Counted from the stretch's first letter, positions 8,867 through 21,190 are shown. The stretch: 64,000 nt of DNA from Pseudomonas putida (GCF_009883635.2 NZ_CP026115.2:310001-374000), one strand, 5' to 3'. Made by a program: numbers and translations. Notes: generated by a model from the letters alone, not told the origin.

Positions 8867-11413
8867 TCAAGGCACGACACGATCCGTGGTCTTCACCGCC
8901 TCCATCAAACGCACCAACGCCTGGTTTTCCACCGGTTTGCTGAGCAGGAAGCCTTGTACCTCGTGGCACTGGTCATCGCTGAGCAGCGCCAGCTGTTCTT
9001 CGGTCTCGACGCCCTCGGCAGTGACCGTCATGCCCATGGCGTTACCCAGGTTGATGATAGCCTGAACCACGCTGCGGTCACTGTCGCTCTTGCCCAGCGA
9101 CTGCACGAAGCGTTTGTCGATCTTGATGCTGTCGAACGGGTAGGTGCGCAGGTAGCCGAGCGACGAATAACCGGTGCCGAAGTCGTCCATGTTCAGGCGT
9201 ACCCCCAGCTCCTTGAGCGCATTCATGGTGTGCAGCGCGCCCTCGACATCGTTGAGCATCACATTTTCGGTGATTTCCAGCTCCAGGCGGTGGGCTGGCA
9301 GGCCGGTAAACTTTAGCGCCTCGGCGACGTCGCGCACCACATCGCTGCGGCGGAACTGCGCCGGCGACATGTTCACCGAAACCATCACCGCCAGCGGCCA
9401 ACTGCAGGCGCGGCTACAGGCTTCGTGCAACACCCAGTTGCCGAGCTGCACGATCAGGTCCGACTCTTCCGCCAGCGGGATGAACCGATCCGGGCGCAGC
9501 AAACCGAGGCGGGGGTGACGCCAGCGCACCAGCGCCTCGACAGACTGCACCGTGGTGCCATCGACCTTGAAACGTGGCTGGAAATGCAATACCAGTTCGC
9601 CACGCGCAATCCCCTCGCGCAGTTCACCTTCAAGGGTGCGTTTCTCCAGCAGCGCCGCGTTCATTTGCGGCGAGAAGTAGCGCCAGGTGTTCTTGCCAGC
9701 GTGTTTGGCACTGTAAAGGGCGACGTCGGCATAGCGAATCAGGTCGCCCGCCATACCTGGATACTCGGCCGAGAGCACCACACCCAGGCTGGCGCCGACC
9801 TGCACGCTATGGCCATCGAGTTTGATCGGCTGGCGCAAGGTTTCGATCAGCCGTACACAGAAACGGTCCATTTCCTCGCGCTGGCCTGGCCGGGCCAGCA
9901 CCACGATGAATTCGTCCCCACCCAGGCGCGCCACCAGGTCACTGTCACGGGTCACCTCGCCGAGGCGCCGGGCCACCTCGATCAGCACCGTGTCGCCGGC
10001 CGGGTGACCAAGGCTGTCGTTGATCGGTTTGAAGTTGTCCAGGTCGAGCATCAGCAACGCCAAGGGCGCGGCCTCGCCCTGTTCAAGAAAACGGAACAGC
10101 TTGTTGCGATTGGGCAGCCCGGTCAGCGCATCGTGCTGCGACAGATGCTGGATCTGCGCGTGGGCGGCCACTTCGTCAGTGATATCGCTGCAGGTGCCGC
10201 GAAAGCCTTTGCAGATGCCCTGCTCGATGATCGCCCGCGCCGCGATGCGACATTCACGCAGCTGGCCCAGGCGGTCACGGTACTGGCAGCGCAGGCTCCC
10301 GGTTGATTCAGTGGCGGCCAGGCCATGCAGCCAGGTTTCGATGTGACCGGTATCGCATTCGAGCAATTGCTTGAGGGAACGCTGCAACCAGTGTTCCACA
10401 GGGTGCCCGGTCAGCTCGGCGAAGCGCGCCGACAGGTAGGTCAGGTGCTGTTGGGCATCGGTTTCCCAGATCCAGTCCGACGCCGCCTCGGCCACCGCCT
10501 TGAACCGTGCCTCGCTGGTTTCCAGCGCGTTCCTGGAGGCCGCCAGCTGGCGGTGGCTGCGGTCGATACCGGCACTGCTGCGCATCGCGTGGCGGGCGAA
10601 CACCGCCATGAACAGGGCGATGACCAGCAAGGCCAAGGCCAGCGGCAGCACCACTTGGCGGATCAGTTCAGTGCCGGGCTGTTCGATGTGCCACGTCAAG
10701 GTGTAGCCACTGCCTTCGAGCGGCAGATAACCGCGGTCGGCCGCGAAGCTCGCTGCGATGGAAACGGCAAAGTCCGACAGGCCCACCGTCTTGCCCAGGG
10801 CGTCGAGCATGGTCGGGTCGAGTTCGCGCACGAACAGCAGCACCGCAGTGGGCGCAGGCAGATGATGTGGCATGGACGGTGGGCGAATCACCGCCGCCGT
10901 GAACAATGCCGGCTGACCACGGAACAGCAAGTAGCCGGATGCGGCCTGCTCCTGCTCACCCGCCTTGCGCGCCTGCTGCAACACCCTGCCGCTGCTGGCG
11001 CTGTGGCGCTCGAAACCCTGCGCGCTCAGTTGCCCGTCGAGCACGGCGTAATGGGTGCCGTTGTCATCCAGCACGAACACGCCTTCGTAGCCATCTTCGC
11101 TGTAGAGCGTCTGGCCGACGTTGTCTTCATCGTAGGCCCAGTGGCTGTTCACCGGGCCGGCCAGGTGGTCGTAGGCTGCCTGCCAGAAAGCATGGGTCAG
11201 CAAATAGCTGCGCTCGCTCTTCTGCAGCTGGCCCAGCGCCGACTCGGCGAGGAAGCGGCTTTGCGCCTGCTCCCGGTCATCCAGGGTTTGGGCGATGCGA
11301 TACAACGAGACCAGGCCGAGAACCAGGGTCAGGATCAGCAAACCAGAGAATGCCAGGATCAGCTGGCGCACTACATGGCTGCGCGGCGAGCCATTGCCAA
11401 GGGTTGCATCCAT
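8867..11413 (-). CDS. CHASE4-PAS-GGDEF-EAL c-di-GMP enzyme
   Basis: An 848-residue inner-membrane protein. Domain order: TM helix at 18-38, periplasmic CHASE4-like region (SHWAYDEDNVGQTLY), TM near 250-270, PAS near 305-415, GGDEF near 430-580 and EAL near 595-840. The GGDEF motif is intact and preceded by an I-site (RDSD). The EAL domain keeps EAL (SVEALVRW), the DDFGTGYSSL loop and QGFLLSKP, so both cyclase and phosphodiesterase activities are possible. Which dominates cannot be read from sequence. It lies 108 bp from the smaller cyclase gene on the same strand, so the two may respond to different cues. Confidence 0.92.
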   Translation of the reverse strand: MDATLGNGSPRSHVVRQLILAFSGLLILTLVLGLVSLYRIAQTLDDREQAQSRFLAESALGQLQKSERSYLLTHAFWQAAYDHLAGPVNSHWAYDEDNVGQTLYSEDGYEGVFVLDDNGTHYAVLDGQLSAQGFERHSASSGRVLQQARKAGEQEQAASGYLLFRGQPALFTAAVIRPPSMPHHLPAPTAVLLFVRELDPTMLDALGKTVGLSDFAVSIAASFAADRGYLPLEGSGYTLTWHIEQPGTELIRQVVLPLALALLVIALFMAVFARHAMRSSAGIDRSHRQLAASRNALETSEARFKAVAEAASDWIWETDAQQHLTYLSARFAELTGHPVEHWLQRSLKQLLECDTGHIETWLHGLAATESTGSLRCQYRDRLGQLRECRIAARAIIEQGICKGFRGTCSDITDEVAAHAQIQHLSQHDALTGLPNRNKLFRFLEQGEAAPLALLMLDLDNFKPINDSLGHPAGDTVLIEVARRLGEVTRDSDLVARLGGDEFIVVLARPGQREEMDRFCVRLIETLRQPIKLDGHSVQVGASLGVVLSAEYPGMAGDLIRYADVALYSAKHAGKNTWRYFSPQMNAALLEKRTLEGELREGIARGELVLHFQPRFKVDGTTVQSVEALVRWRHPRLGLLRPDRFIPLAEESDLIVQLGNWVLHEACSRACSWPLAVMVSVNMSPAQFRRSDVVRDVAEALKFTGLPAHRLELEITENVMLNDVEGALHTMNALKELGVRLNMDDFGTGYSSLGYLRTYPFDSIKIDKRFVQSLGKSDSDRSVVQAIINLGNAMGMTVTAEGVETEEQLALLSDDQCHEVQGFLLSKPVENQALVRLMEAVKTTDRVVP

Positions 11414-11510
11414 TCAGGGCGAGCCTTTTGCCAGGGGTTCATCGAAGTTGACTGGCAAAGGCTGGCGATGATCGCAACAACTGACGACTGGTGCACTGCG
11501 GGTGTCGGTT

Positions 11511-12863
11511 TCACAGCACCCGTTTGATCAGGGGCTCCAGCCGGCTGTAGCGCAGGCGCCGCAAAAACTTGCGCACTTCCTTGGGATGCTCGGCCTTCTC
11601 GCCCAGTTCATCCGCCGTGCCGATCTGCGGCGCATGCCGGCGAATGCCCTCCAGTTCCACCGCCCGCGGCACCAGCCACTGCCCGTGCGGGTCATCGATC
11701 AGCAGCCCGTTCTCCAGGTCCAGGTTGAAGCCGCGCGGGTTGAGGTTGTTGCCGGTCAGCAGCGAATAGCGCTGGTCCACCCACACCCCCTTGGCGTGAA
11801 AGGTATGCCCTGGGTCGTTCCAGATACGTATCTGCAACTGGCCACTGGCAATCGCCGCGTGGCGACGCCGGGCGAAGGCGCGCAGGTTGTCTTCGTACAG
11901 GTACGGCAATGCGCCGCTTGCGCTGAACGGCTCGCCCGGCGCGATGTAGAAGTCATTGGCGGTACGGTGGCCGACAATCAGCTCGATACGCACGCCACGG
12001 TCCAGGGCATGGTCGATCTCGCGCATCACCACCCGGGGCGGGTTGAAATACGGCGTGCTGATGATGATCTGCGCGCGCGCCGCCGCCAGCAGCGCGCACA
12101 ACGTGCGGTTGAGCGGGTTGCCACGGCCGACGCCGAGCAGCGGGATCACCCGCAGCCCCTGCCCTGCCATGGCGACGGGTGCTTCATAGGCCATGCGCCG
12201 CAGGCGGGCGCGCAGGCGCCGGATATCGCCGCGCAGGCTGCGGGTAGCCGGTGGCGCGGGCAGGTCCAGGCGCGGCGTGGCGGTGTGGTGCAACAGGCGC
12301 CGGACCAGGTCGACCATGGCGTCGGCCAGGTCCGGCGACTGGAACAGGTGGTAACGGTCCAGCCGGTAACGGTCGAAGCGGTGCAGATAGACGTTGTTCA
12401 GGCTGGCGCCGGTATAGATCACGCAATCGTCGATCACGCTGCCCTTCAGATGCAGCACGCCGAACAGCTCGCGGGTCTGCACCGGCACGCCATGGATGAC
12501 TACGTCGAGCCCACGCAACTGGCGCTGGGCCTGGTACCAGGCCGCGTTGCCCGGCTGGCGCCCGGCCCCCAGCAGGCCACGACGGGCACGGAACCAGTCG
12601 ACCACGATGACGATTTCCAGGCCCGGCCGCTCGGCCTTGGCCTGGTACAGGGCATCGAGCACCTCCTGGCCAGCCTCGTCCTCCTGCAGGTACAAGGCGA
12701 CGATGACGATACGCCGGGTCGCGCTGGCGATGCGTTCGAGCAGGCAGGTACGGTAGGCCGCGGCATCGGGCAATACCTGGATCGCCTCAGGGGCGATGGC
12801 GAAACCTGGCAGCGCCGCCAGCATGGATTCGGGGTTCACGTAGATCACCTTCTTATTCTGCAA
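11511..12863 (-). CDS. pssA: CDP-diacylglycerol-serine O-phosphatidyltransferase
   Basis: A 450-residue phospholipase D superfamily enzyme of the E. coli PssA type. Two HKD motifs are visible: HLKGSVIDD near residue 138 and HAKGVWVD in the C-terminal half. The block VYLHRFDRYRLDRYHL is characteristic of PssA rather than generic PLD nucleases, and length matches the family (about 451). It should make phosphatidylserine from CDP-diacylglycerol and serine, the committed step to phosphatidylethanolamine. It is divergent from the creatine-locus regulator and not obviously linked to it. Confidence 0.92.
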   Translation of the reverse strand: MQNKKVIYVNPESMLAALPGFAIAPEAIQVLPDAAAYRTCLLERIASATRRIVIVALYLQEDEAGQEVLDALYQAKAERPGLEIVIVVDWFRARRGLLGAGRQPGNAAWYQAQRQLRGLDVVIHGVPVQTRELFGVLHLKGSVIDDCVIYTGASLNNVYLHRFDRYRLDRYHLFQSPDLADAMVDLVRRLLHHTATPRLDLPAPPATRSLRGDIRRLRARLRRMAYEAPVAMAGQGLRVIPLLGVGRGNPLNRTLCALLAAARAQIIISTPYFNPPRVVMREIDHALDRGVRIELIVGHRTANDFYIAPGEPFSASGALPYLYEDNLRAFARRRHAAIASGQLQIRIWNDPGHTFHAKGVWVDQRYSLLTGNNLNPRGFNLDLENGLLIDDPHGQWLVPRAVELEGIRRHAPQIGTADELGEKAEHPKEVRKFLRRLRYSRLEPLIKRVL

Positions 12864-12998
12864 TCAGGTCCATTCCTGGCCGTTGTGCCCGGGGTGTAAG
12901 ATCAGCCCGGCAACGACCCATAACAACAAGAAACACGCGAGGCCTGTTTAGCCACTGCCCCTGACGAACGTCGCCTCAGCTTGCACAGGAAGATCGCA

Positions 12999-13994
12999 AT
13001 GGTCCACCCCGCTTCCATCAGCGTAACGCCTTGCCCAACCAGAACCTTCGGTTTTCTGGTGTTGCCCAATTTCACGACCATCGGCCTGGCATCGGCGGTG
13101 GAAACGCTGCGCATGGCCAACCTGGCAGCGCGCCACCCCTTGTACCGTACCGTGCTGATTGCCGCCAGCCCGGAGCCAGTGGTAGCCAGCAATGGCATGC
13201 GTGTGCTGCCCGACCACAGTATCGCCGACGCCCCGGCACTGGACGCCCTGTTCGTGGTCGGCGCCAACCCGATCGACCGCAGCCGTGGCAACAACCGGGC
13301 ACTGATCGACTGGCTGCGCCAACTGGCCCGCCAGCGCCTGCCTTTGGGCGGGATCTGCACCGGCAGCTACCTGCTAGCCAAGGCCGAGCTGCTCAACGGC
13401 TACCGCTGCACCATCCACTGGGAAGACCTGCAGACCCTGCAGGAACACTTCCCCGACATTGTCATCTCCAGCCAGTTGTTCGAGCTGGATCGCGACCGTT
13501 TCACCTGTTCCGGTGGCGTGGCGGCCATGGACATGATGCTGCAACTGGTCGCCCGCCAGGCCGGCGGCCAGGCCATCGCCGCCAAGGCCGCCGAGCTGTT
13601 GCTGTGTGACCGGGTACGGGGTGAGCGCGAGCGCCAGCGTGTGCCGTTGCGCACCTTGCTCGGCAGTGCCCAGCCCAAGCTGAGCCAGGTGGTGGCGATC
13701 ATGGAGGCGAACCTGGAGGAGCCGCTGGGGCTGGAGGAGCTGGCCAGCCTCAACGAAGTGACCGTGCGCCAATTGGAGCGGTTGTTCCATAAATACCTGC
13801 AGCGCACCCCCAGCCAGTATTACCTGGAGTTGCGCCTGTCACGGGCGCGGGAACTGCTGCTGCGCAGCGATGTGCAGGTGCGCGAAGTGGCGCTGGCCTG
13901 CGGGTTCAGCTCACCGGCGCACTTTTCCAAGAGTTACAGCCGCTTCTTCGGCCTGTCACCGTTGGGCGAACGGCGCCAGGCCTCGTTGCACTGA
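12999..13994 (+). CDS. cahR: GlxA-family AraC-type regulator of creatine use
   Basis: A 331-residue regulator with an N-terminal DJ-1/PfpI-like class I glutamine amidotransferase fold (residues ~10-190, LPLGGICTGSYLLAKA) and a C-terminal AraC double helix-turn-helix (~220-325, ACGFSSPAHFSKSYSRFFG). The ATG at 12999 is chosen for the AGGAAG before it. It lies beside a transporter and the creatinase gene, the arrangement reported for the P. putida creatine regulator CahR, so activation of creA by creatine is the likely role. The gene symbol rests on synteny and family, so it is moderately certain. Confidence 0.8.
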   Translation: MVHPASISVTPCPTRTFGFLVLPNFTTIGLASAVETLRMANLAARHPLYRTVLIAASPEPVVASNGMRVLPDHSIADAPALDALFVVGANPIDRSRGNNRALIDWLRQLARQRLPLGGICTGSYLLAKAELLNGYRCTIHWEDLQTLQEHFPDIVISSQLFELDRDRFTCSGGVAAMDMMLQLVARQAGGQAIAAKAAELLLCDRVRGERERQRVPLRTLLGSAQPKLSQVVAIMEANLEEPLGLEELASLNEVTVRQLERLFHKYLQRTPSQYYLELRLSRARELLLRSDVQVREVALACGFSSPAHFSKSYSRFFGLSPLGERRQASLH

Positions 13995-14004
13995 GGGCAG
14001 CGGC

Positions 14005-15339
14005 TCAGTCCTGCAGGGCCGAGTGCGCCGTTTCCCGGCACATCAACATGGCCAGCAAGGCTACCAGTGCGGCTGCCAGCAGGTAGCCTGCCGGGGCCAG
14101 CTTGCTACCGGTGGCCTGGATCAACCAGGTGGCGATGAACGGCGCGGTCCCGCCAAACAGCGCGTTGGCCAGGTTGAAGCTCAGGGCGAAGCCACTGAAA
14201 CGCACCTGGGTCGGGAATATCTCCGCCAGCAGGCACGGCAAGGTACCGTCGTTCATCGCCAGCATTGCACCGAAGAGAATCTGGATGGCCAGGATCACCA
14301 GCAACGGCTGCCCGTCGAGCAGTTTGAACAAGGGTACGGTCAGGCCGAGAAACAGCAACGAAGCCACCACCAGCATGGTCTTGCGGCCAAACTGGTCGGA
14401 CAGCCGTCCCATCAGGAAGATCAGGCCGATGTAGGTTGCCAACGATACCGTGGAGGCAATGAACGAATCGCGCTCGCTCATGCCCATTTCGTTGGACAGG
14501 TAGGTCGGCATGTAGCTGAGCAGCAGGTAGAAGGCCACAGCGTTGAGGCAGGTGACACCGAGGCCGATGGCCAGGCTGCGACGATGGCGCGCCAACAGCT
14601 CGCGGATCGGCGCCGGGGTCATGCAGGCCTTGTGCTCCAGGCGCTGCTCCATCTCCAGGAATTTCGGTGTGTCCTGCAGGCTCATGCGGATGTAACGGCC
14701 GACCAGGCCGAACGGTGCGGCCAGCAGGAAAGGCAGGCGCCAGCCCCAGCTGTGCAGGTCCTCGCTGCTCAGCAGCTCATGCAGCACCGCGACGAATGCC
14801 GCACCAAACAGCAGCCCGGCCGCCGTGCTGGCCGGGACGATGCTGGTGTACAGGCCACGCCGGCCGGGCGGTGCATACTCGGCAAGAAACGCCGCGGCAC
14901 CGGCGTATTCGCCCGAGGCGGAAAACCCCTGGACCAGGCGGATCAGCAACAGCAGGCCGGGCGCCCAAAGGCCGATCTGCGCATAACCTGGCAGCAGGCC
15001 GATGCAAAACGTTGAAATCGACATGATCAGGATCGACAAGGACAGGGCGTTGCGCCGGCCATGGCGATCACCAACATGCCCCCAGACCACGCCGCCCAGC
15101 GGGCGGACCAGAAATGACAAGGCAAAGACGGCGAAGGTCGCCAGCAGGCCGCTGGTCTTGTCGGCCTGTGGGAAGAAGGTGGCGGCGATGATGGTGGCGA
15201 GGTAGCCGTAGGCGGCGTAGTCGAACCATTCGACGAAATTGCCCATGAAACTGGCGCGCGCGGCCTTGCGCAGGGCCTGGCGTTCGGCGTCGGGTGCGGC
15301 GCCGTCGAGGGAGGGAGCGTTGAAGGTGGTGCTGGACAT
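14005..15339 (-). CDS. MHS-type MFS transporter, probable creatine uptake
   Basis: A 444-residue MFS protein of the metabolite:H+ symporter subfamily (ProP/ShiA-like), with twelve predicted TM segments. Typical blocks are FVEWFDYAAYGYLATIIA, RPLGGVVWGHVGDRHGRR and RLVQGFSASGEYAGAA. It sits between the regulator and creA and shares strand with creA, so import of creatine or a related guanidino compound is a reasonable inference. The stop is 10 bp from that of the convergent regulator. A REP pair separates it from creA. Confidence 0.85.
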   Translation of the reverse strand: MSSTTFNAPSLDGAAPDAERQALRKAARASFMGNFVEWFDYAAYGYLATIIAATFFPQADKTSGLLATFAVFALSFLVRPLGGVVWGHVGDRHGRRNALSLSILIMSISTFCIGLLPGYAQIGLWAPGLLLLIRLVQGFSASGEYAGAAAFLAEYAPPGRRGLYTSIVPASTAAGLLFGAAFVAVLHELLSSEDLHSWGWRLPFLLAAPFGLVGRYIRMSLQDTPKFLEMEQRLEHKACMTPAPIRELLARHRRSLAIGLGVTCLNAVAFYLLLSYMPTYLSNEMGMSERDSFIASTVSLATYIGLIFLMGRLSDQFGRKTMLVVASLLFLGLTVPLFKLLDGQPLLVILAIQILFGAMLAMNDGTLPCLLAEIFPTQVRFSGFALSFNLANALFGGTAPFIATWLIQATGSKLAPAGYLLAAALVALLAMLMCRETAHSALQD

Positions 15340-15411
15340 GACGGGTACCCTCTGATTCTTCTAATTGGCGGCAGGGTCTGGTGGTCATACAGTTTTTTTT
15401 GTTGTCCGGGC

Positions 15412-15506
15412 CGGCCTCTTCGCGGCTGAAGCCGCTCCCACAGGTATTTCACCGGCCTTCAGGGTGGTGGTAACTCTGTGGGAGCGGCTTCAGCCGCGAA
15501 GCAGGC
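15412..15506. repeat. Inverted pair of REP elements
   Basis: Two copies of a ~30-bp REP element (TTCGCGGCTGAAGCCGCTCC and its inverse) lie head to head with a ~30-bp spacer between the transporter gene and creA. Each copy is itself an imperfect palindrome. The pair can form a large cruciform or RNA stem and may attenuate read-through or protect mRNA ends. Confidence 0.85.
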
Positions 15507-15517
15507 GACGCCGGTGC

Positions 15518-16729
15518 TTATTTGCGAATGATGTTGTGCTCCGGCCCATACGGGAACTTGGTGATGTTCTCAGCCCCGTGTTCATTGACGATCAGGATGT
15601 CATGCTCGCGGTAACCGCCCGCCCCTGGCCGCCCTTCAGGCAGCATGATCATCGGCTCGATCGACACCACCATGCCCGGCTCCAGTACCGTGTCGATGTC
15701 TTCGCGCAGTTCCAGCCCGGCTTCCCGGCCGTAGTAGTGGCTCAGGGTGCCGAACGAGTGGCCATAGCCGAACGTGCGGTACTGCAGCAGGTCATGACTC
15801 AGGAAGATCTCGTTCAGTTCACGGGCGATGTCGCAGCAGCGCATGCCTGGGCGCACCAGCTTGAGGCCCGCTTCGTGCACCTCGACGTTGGCCTGCCACA
15901 GGCGCAGGTGGTCGTCCGGGCAATGGTCGAGGAACAAGGTGCGCTCCAGCGCGGTGTAGTAGCCGGCGATCATCGGGAAGCAGTTGAGGCTGAGGATGTC
16001 GCCCTTGTTGACCTTGCGGCTGGTGACCGGGTTATGCGCGCCGTCGGTGTTGAGCCCGGACTGGAACCAGGTCCAGGTGTCCATCAGCTCGCTGTCCGGC
16101 AAGCTTTTGGCGATTTCGCGGACCATTGCCTGGGTGGCATGCAGCGCCACTTCATATTCCGGCACCTGGTCGCGCAGGGCCTCGACCACCGCCGCCCCAC
16201 CGATATCGGCAACCCGCGCGCCATGGCGAATCAGCGCCTGCTCCTCGGCCGACTTGATCATGCGCATGCGCATGCACGGTGCACCGATGTCCAGCAGTTC
16301 GGCCTTGGGGTAGCAGGCCGCGAGCTTGGCGTGGTTCTGCAGGTTGAGGTGGTCGTATTCGACGCCGATGCGCGAGGCCAGTGGCAGGGCCTGCTGGATG
16401 GCGACGAAGTAGTTGTCGCGCTGCCAGTCGGTGTAGACGATATTGTCGGTGCCCACCGTGCGCCGCCAGGGCTGGCCGCCGTCGATGTTGGCACTGATCG
16501 ACACCACCTTGTCCTGGGTGATCACCAACGCGTAGGGGCGGCCGAACGAGCAGTAGAGGAAGTCGCTGTAGTAGTTGACGTTGTGGTACGAGGTGAAGAT
16601 GGCTGCCTCGATATCCTGCTCGGCCATGTAGGCCCGCAGGCGGGCATGACGGGCGGCGTACTCCTGTGCGGAGAAGGTCGGCTTGACCTTGTCGCCATTG
16701 CGGATTTTCAGGGTCTGGGGCATTTGCAT
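15518..16729 (-). CDS. creA: Creatinase (creatine amidinohydrolase)
   Basis: A 403-residue M24-fold enzyme, the same length as and closely similar to characterised P. putida creatinase, which hydrolyses creatine to sarcosine and urea. Key residues align by number: H232 (TDGAHNPV), E262 (YTALERTL) and E358 (VVSIEPMIML). The fold is that of methionine aminopeptidase, but substrate-binding residues replace the metal ligands. The start at 16729 follows AAGGAACACCGACC. An inverted repeat TCAGGC-n5-GCCTGA (16763-16779) lies just upstream and may be regulatory. No creatininase or sarcosine oxidase gene is adjacent. Confidence 0.96.
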   Translation of the reverse strand: MQMPQTLKIRNGDKVKPTFSAQEYAARHARLRAYMAEQDIEAAIFTSYHNVNYYSDFLYCSFGRPYALVITQDKVVSISANIDGGQPWRRTVGTDNIVYTDWQRDNYFVAIQQALPLASRIGVEYDHLNLQNHAKLAACYPKAELLDIGAPCMRMRMIKSAEEQALIRHGARVADIGGAAVVEALRDQVPEYEVALHATQAMVREIAKSLPDSELMDTWTWFQSGLNTDGAHNPVTSRKVNKGDILSLNCFPMIAGYYTALERTLFLDHCPDDHLRLWQANVEVHEAGLKLVRPGMRCCDIARELNEIFLSHDLLQYRTFGYGHSFGTLSHYYGREAGLELREDIDTVLEPGMVVSIEPMIMLPEGRPGAGGYREHDILIVNEHGAENITKFPYGPEHNIIRK

Positions 16730-16872
16730 GGTCGGTGTTCCTTGTCGTTGTGAGCACGCTGTTCAGGCCGGCCGCCTGAGAAGCATTGCAACAGAACGAA
16801 CAAGGACGCTTTTGTATCTATCCGACCTGGAATTGGCGTTATCGCCACTGGCCTTGGGGCTGCAAGCAGCCC

Positions 16873-16956
16873 ATTCGCGGGCAAGCCCGCTCCCACAGGG
16901 GCCCGAGCACCTTTCAGGGGGCGCAGAACCTGTGGGAGCGGGCTTGCCCGCGAATC
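16873..16956. repeat. Inverted pair of REP elements
   Basis: ATTCGCGGGCAAGCCCGCTC (from 16873) and its inverse (ending near 16956) flank a ~30-bp spacer between creA and katG. It belongs to the same REP family as the copies at 21.6 and 63.0 kb. Confidence 0.85.
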
Positions 16957-16976
16957 GCGCGCAAAGCGCCCGCAAT

Positions 16977-19580
<2,604 letters not shown>

Positions 19581-20489
19581 ATGAACCGCAACGACTTGCG
19601 CCGCGTCGACATGAACCTGCTGGTGCTGTTCGAAGCCCTGATGATCGAACGCAACCTGACCCGCGTCGGCGAAAAGCTGTTCATCACCCAGTCCACCGTC
19701 AGCGCCGCCCTCGCCCGCTTGCGCGAACTGTTCGACGACCCGCTGCTGATCCGCAGCGGCCGGGCCATGGAGCCAACCCCGCGGGCCATGCAGATCTTCG
19801 CCGAGCTCGGCCCGGCCATGGATGTGATTTCGTCCGCCATCAGCCGCGCCCGCGACTTCGACCCTGCCAGCAGTTGCAACCAGTTCCGCCTGGGCCTGTC
19901 GGACGACGCCGAGTTCGGCCTGTTCCCCGCCTTGCTGCAGGCGCTGCGCGAAGAGGCGCCGGATATCAGCGTGGTGGTGCGCCGCGCCAACTTCCTGCTG
20001 ATGCCGGGCCTGCTGGCCAGCGGCGAGATCTCGGTGGGTGTGAGCTACACCACCGACCTGCCGGCCACCGCCAAGCGTCGCAAGCTGCGCGATATCGGCG
20101 TGCGGGTGCTGCGCGCCGACGACCGCCCGGGCCCGCTGACCCTCGATGAGTACTGCGCCCGGCCCCATGTGATGGTGTCGTTCTCCGGTGACATGAGCGG
20201 CAACATCGACCTCGACCTCGCCCGTATCGGCCGCTGCCGCAAGGTGGTGCTGGCCGTGCCACAGTTCGGCAGCCTGCGCGCGCTGCTGCGCAACACCGAA
20301 ATGATCGCCACCGTGCCGGACTACGCCGCTTGTGCCCTGGCCGACGATGGCAGCCTGCGCGCCGACCCGGCCCCCTTCGAGATCACCGAGGCCGAGCTGT
20401 CGATGGTCTGGAGCGGCGCCCACGACAACGACCCGGCCGAGCGCTGGCTGCGCGAGCGCATCCTGCAGTACATGGCCCGCCCGAGCTGA
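19581..20489 (+). CDS. LysR-family regulator (NodD/LeuO-like subgroup)
   Basis: A 302-residue LysR regulator. The N-terminus MNRNDLRRVDMNLLVLFEAL and the helix-turn-helix KLFITQSTVSAALARLRELF are typical of the subgroup containing NahR, LeuO and SyrM rather than CysB-like members. The effector domain begins near residue 90 (NQFRLGLSDDAEFGLFPALL). It is divergent from katG, so it could act on katG or on itself; no target is evident. The ATG at 19581 is preferred, although its ribosome-binding site is weak. Confidence 0.85.
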   Translation: MNRNDLRRVDMNLLVLFEALMIERNLTRVGEKLFITQSTVSAALARLRELFDDPLLIRSGRAMEPTPRAMQIFAELGPAMDVISSAISRARDFDPASSCNQFRLGLSDDAEFGLFPALLQALREEAPDISVVVRRANFLLMPGLLASGEISVGVSYTTDLPATAKRRKLRDIGVRVLRADDRPGPLTLDEYCARPHVMVSFSGDMSGNIDLDLARIGRCRKVVLAVPQFGSLRALLRNTEMIATVPDYAACALADDGSLRADPAPFEITEAELSMVWSGAHDNDPAERWLRERILQYMARPS

Positions 20490-20590
20490 TTCATCGACCT
20501 CATCGATAGCCACCATGAATGCCATCAAGTTCCGCCGCAGCCACTGCGGACGGAAGATGGCGGCATTCACTGATCGATGAGGTGCTACCC

Positions 20591-21190
20591 ATGAAAACCG
20601 GCATGCTCGCTGCCCTGCTCGCCCTGTTCGCTGGCCTTGGCGGTTGTGCCGCGCCGGCTGTCCAGCAGGCTGCCCAGCCCTACGGGCATTTCTACTCGGC
20701 CACCGCCATTTCCTGCGTCGCGCTGGCCCCAGGGCAGCATGTGGCCGTGCTGCTTGGGCGCAACGCCGACAGCACCCTCAGCTACCTGCAGCAGCACCGT
20801 GGCGACGCGGTGGCCAAATCACAGCCGCGCAGCATCCCGGTGGCCACACTGCGAGGTGGCAGCCAGGCCTACGACTGGCTGGCGCATTCACTGGCCCAGC
20901 AGTTCGCCGAGGTGACCTTCTATGAAGACCTGGACAGCCTGCTCGCCGACCACCCGGACGTGATTGTGTTGCTGGACAGCGAAAGCCGCCTGGCTACGGC
21001 AGACGTGGAGAGCCGAGTAGTGGCGCGCTTCTTCGACAGCCAGCTGACCTACATCGGCCGCGCCGAAGGGCGTGCGCGCAAGGATGTCAGCAATGTGGCG
21101 CGGATGCTGGAAGATGAGCAGGCCGCCAAGGCCGATGCCCTGCGCGATTTCGACGCTTCGCTGCAGCGCTTGCTGGGCAGCAAGGTGTAA
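20591..21190 (+). CDS. Predicted outer-membrane/periplasmic lipoprotein, unknown function
   Basis: A 199-residue protein with a lipoprotein signal: MKTG, a hydrophobic stretch, then lipobox LGGC with C19 as the lipidated residue. Residue +2 is Ala, which favours outer-membrane sorting. The mature part is soluble, with VDVES/ADVESRVVARFFD-like blocks and a charged helical C-terminus. No catalytic motif or known family was recognised. GAGGTG lies before the start. It may share a transcript with the upstream LysR gene (101-bp gap) or the DUF2388 gene (106-bp gap). Confidence 0.75.
   Translation: MKTGMLAALLALFAGLGGCAAPAVQQAAQPYGHFYSATAISCVALAPGQHVAVLLGRNADSTLSYLQQHRGDAVAKSQPRSIPVATLRGGSQAYDWLAHSLAQQFAEVTFYEDLDSLLADHPDVIVLLDSESRLATADVESRVVARFFDSQLTYIGRAEGRARKDVSNVARMLEDEQAAKADALRDFDASLQRLLGSKV

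Noticed and set aside
11502..12899. 465-residue plus-strand frame over pssA
   Set aside because: Antisense shadow; pssA shows both HKD motifs on the other strand.
15391..15400. T-run as a rho-independent terminator
   Set aside because: Both flanking genes are on the minus strand, where this run reads as A; it cannot terminate them.
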